DNA from: Gemmatimonadota bacterium
GTDB taxonomy: Bacteria > Gemmatimonadota > Gemmatimonadetes > Gemmatimonadales > GWC2-71-9
Length of the DNA stretch: 6,911 nt
Assembly (NCBI GenBank): GCA_017889745.1
Contig: JAGGAG010000138.1
Span: 1-6,911 of the forward strand
Direction: 5' to 3'
A program made the translations under genes and the position numbers. Of the stretch, positions 5,967 through 6,911 are shown piece by piece. Numbering within the stretch: the first letter of the stretch is position 1; the number at the start of each line of letters is the position of its first letter. The notes beneath the pieces were generated by a model. That model worked only from the letters and a program-made list of their open reading frames with translations, was not told the DNA's origin and did not search any database.

Positions 5967-5975
5967 GAGTGGGCA

Positions 5976-6440
5976 ATGATTCGTGCACCAGTTCCGCCGT
6001 TCGATCGCGATGGTGCGATCCTCAAGGTGCGAAGGGCGGAGGATGCGTGGAACGGCCGCGACCCGGCACGGGTGTCGGAGGCGTACACACCGGACAGCCG
6101 CTGGCGGAACCGGTCGGAGTTCCTGCGGGGACGGGAGGAGATCATCCGCTTTCTCGAGCGGAAATGGGCACGCGAGCTCGATTACCGGCTCATCAAGGAA
6201 CTATGGGCCTTTGGTGACGATCGCATCGCCGTTCGATTCGCATATGAATGGCACGACGCCGCCGGGCAGTGGTTCCGGTCACACGGGAACGAGAACTGGC
6301 AGTTCGACGCGGAGGGCTACATGGCCGAGCGGCATGCCAGCATCAACGACGTGGCGATGGAGGAGGCGGACCGGTTGTTCCGCTGGGCCCAGGGCCCGAG
6401 GCCCATCGACCATCCGGGCCTGAGCCAACTGGGCCTCTAG
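5976..6440 (+). CDS. DUF1348 family protein (NTF2/SnoaL-like fold)
   Basis: Encodes 154 residues, the usual length for the family. It begins MIRAPVPPFDRDGAILKVRRAEDAWNGRDP, written here as its two key parts: PPFDRDGAILKVRRAEDAWN (7-26) and GRDPARVSEAYTPDSRWRNR (27-46). Conserved blocks follow: EFLRGREEIIRFLERKWARE (48-67), LDYRLIKELWAF (68-79), IAVRFAYEWHD (84-94), GQWFRSHGNENWQFD (97-111), and the end DHPGLSQLGL (145-154). These match DUF1348 closely, from memory of the family. Members adopt the cone-shaped NTF2-like fold with a pocket, but no reaction is established for this group. The protein has no signal peptide and is cytoplasmic. It is divergent from the GNAT gene and convergent with the membrane-protein gene, whose stop is only 22 bases from its own. 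Confidence 0.95.
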   Translation: MIRAPVPPFDRDGAILKVRRAEDAWNGRDPARVSEAYTPDSRWRNRSEFLRGREEIIRFLERKWARELDYRLIKELWAFGDDRIAVRFAYEWHDAAGQWFRSHGNENWQFDAEGYMAERHASINDVAMEEADRLFRWAQGPRPIDHPGLSQLGL

Positions 6441-6462
6441 GACATGCGCAGGCGCGCTAACG

Positions 6463-6837
6463 TCAGTCGCGCACGTTGCGCCACGACCAGGCGAGCAGCA
6501 GGGCCAGGCCGGCGTGCAGCGCCACCGCGGGCCACAGCAACATTCCCTTCGTGTGCCACCGCGTGGCCAGCCACGTGAGATACAGCGCGATGAGCGCGTT
6601 GTAGAGCAACATGGCGCGAGCGGCGGACCGGCCGCCGGCGCCGTCACCGGCAGGCCAGACCGCCAGGGCAAGCGCAAGCAGCGCAACACCGAAGCACCGG
6701 GCGACCATGATTGCCGGTGAGGGCAACGCCGCGCCCAGCAGCGCCTCGCCGACGACCACCGGCACCGCGATCAGCGCGAGGCCGGTCGCAGCTTCCGCTG
6801 CCGCGGAAGCAGCCACCACCCTCTGCGTGAACGTCAC
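6463..6837 (-). CDS. Small integral membrane protein with four predicted helices
   Basis: Encodes 124 residues from a GTG at 6837. AGGAG (6847-6843) lies 5 bases upstream and overlaps the stop codon of the preceding gene. Four hydrophobic segments are visible at about 7-33, 43-61, 73-92 and 97-117, rich in Ala, Leu and Val, with short loops: one Gly-rich and cytoplasmic-like (GDGAGGRSAARA) and one with RWHTKG. Conserved-looking residues include a Glu in the first helix (E15), the Y79-N80 pair at the third helix (LLYNALIALYL) and WPAVALH before the last helix. This resembles a family of small bacterial inner-membrane proteins of unknown function, from memory. It is the second gene of a leftward pair, 8 bases after the first. 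Confidence 0.88.
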   Translation of the reverse strand: MTFTQRVVAASAAAEAATGLALIAVPVVVGEALLGAALPSPAIMVARCFGVALLALALAVWPAGDGAGGRSAARAMLLYNALIALYLTWLATRWHTKGMLLWPAVALHAGLALLLAWSWRNVRD

Positions 6838-6842
6838 GGAAT

Positions 6843-6847
6843 CTCCT
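6843..6847 (-). promoter_or_regulatory. Ribosome binding site of the membrane protein, overlapping the upstream stop codon
   Basis: AGGAG on the minus strand, 5 bases before the GTG at 6837. Its first two bases are the last two of the upstream TAG, so the two genes are likely translated in sequence from one message. Confidence 0.75.
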
Positions 6848-6911
6848 ATGATCCGGGCGGCGTGTACTTGATGGCCTTCTTCGCCGCGGCGTCGATTTCT
6901 TCCGGGGAGAT
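6846..6911 (-). CDS. C-terminal end of a gene cut by the window edge
   Basis: Only the last 21 codons and a TAG stop are inside the window: ISPEEIDAAAKKAIKYTPPG followed by Ser. The frame is open from the edge, the stop is 8 bases before the next start, and the membrane-protein ribosome binding site overlaps the stop, which together argue for a real gene in an operon. The tail is charged and helical, then ends in a Pro-Pro-Gly turn. This is too little to assign a family. Confidence 0.65.
   Translation of the reverse strand: MSPEEIDAAAKKAIKYTPPGS

Noticed and set aside
5362..5979. 205-codon open frame on the plus strand
   Set aside because: It is antisense to the GNAT gene, whose acetyl-CoA-binding motif proves the other strand is the coding one.

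Overview
The window is GC-rich chromosomal DNA from a free-living bacterium. Gemmatimonadota is my best guess, by inference: secreted proteins whose signal peptides end in Ala-Gln (LAAQ, IAAQ), several exported beta-rich and lipobox proteins, strong GGAGG-type ribosome binding sites and a GGTGAAY heptamer tandem repeat between genes. No 16S or other phylogenetic marker is present, so this placement is tentative. I see no tRNA, rRNA, CRISPR array, insertion sequence or phage gene.

Layout. Positions 1-150 are non-coding: a heptamer tandem array (10-51), then a nested inverted repeat (76-139) that may end the leftward gene. At 151-669 (minus) is a small secreted protein of unknown function. A 127-base divergent region separates it from a rightward group: a four-ribbon zinc-binding protein (797-1432), a tightly coupled 376-residue partner with an internal duplication (1434-2564), and, after 92 bases with its own possible promoter, a secreted putative lipoprotein (2657-3778). 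Convergent to these are leftward genes: a Spy/CpxP-like LTxxQ periplasmic protein (3833-4216), a lipoprotein with two InlB-type beta repeats (4284-5282), and a GNAT acetyltransferase (5410-5886). A DUF1348 (NTF2/SnoaL-like) gene runs rightward (5976-6440), divergent from the GNAT gene across 89 bases that hold a perfect 22-base palindrome. The right edge has a leftward pair: a four-helix membrane protein (6463-6837) and the last 21 codons of the gene before it (6846-6911).

How the genes work together. Four of the nine complete genes encode exported proteins (small secreted protein, two lipoproteins, Spy-like protein), so much of the window is cell-envelope related, but they sit on different strands and do not form one operon. 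The clearest functional unit is the zinc-ribbon gene with its partner: stop and start are one base apart, so they are probably co-translated. GNAT and DUF1348 look like ordinary accessory metabolic genes. I do not see a recognisable defence, secretion or biosynthetic system. The most unusual items are the zinc-ribbon/partner pair, the palindrome in front of the GNAT gene, and the heptamer array. No gene-free stretch exceeds 300 bases.
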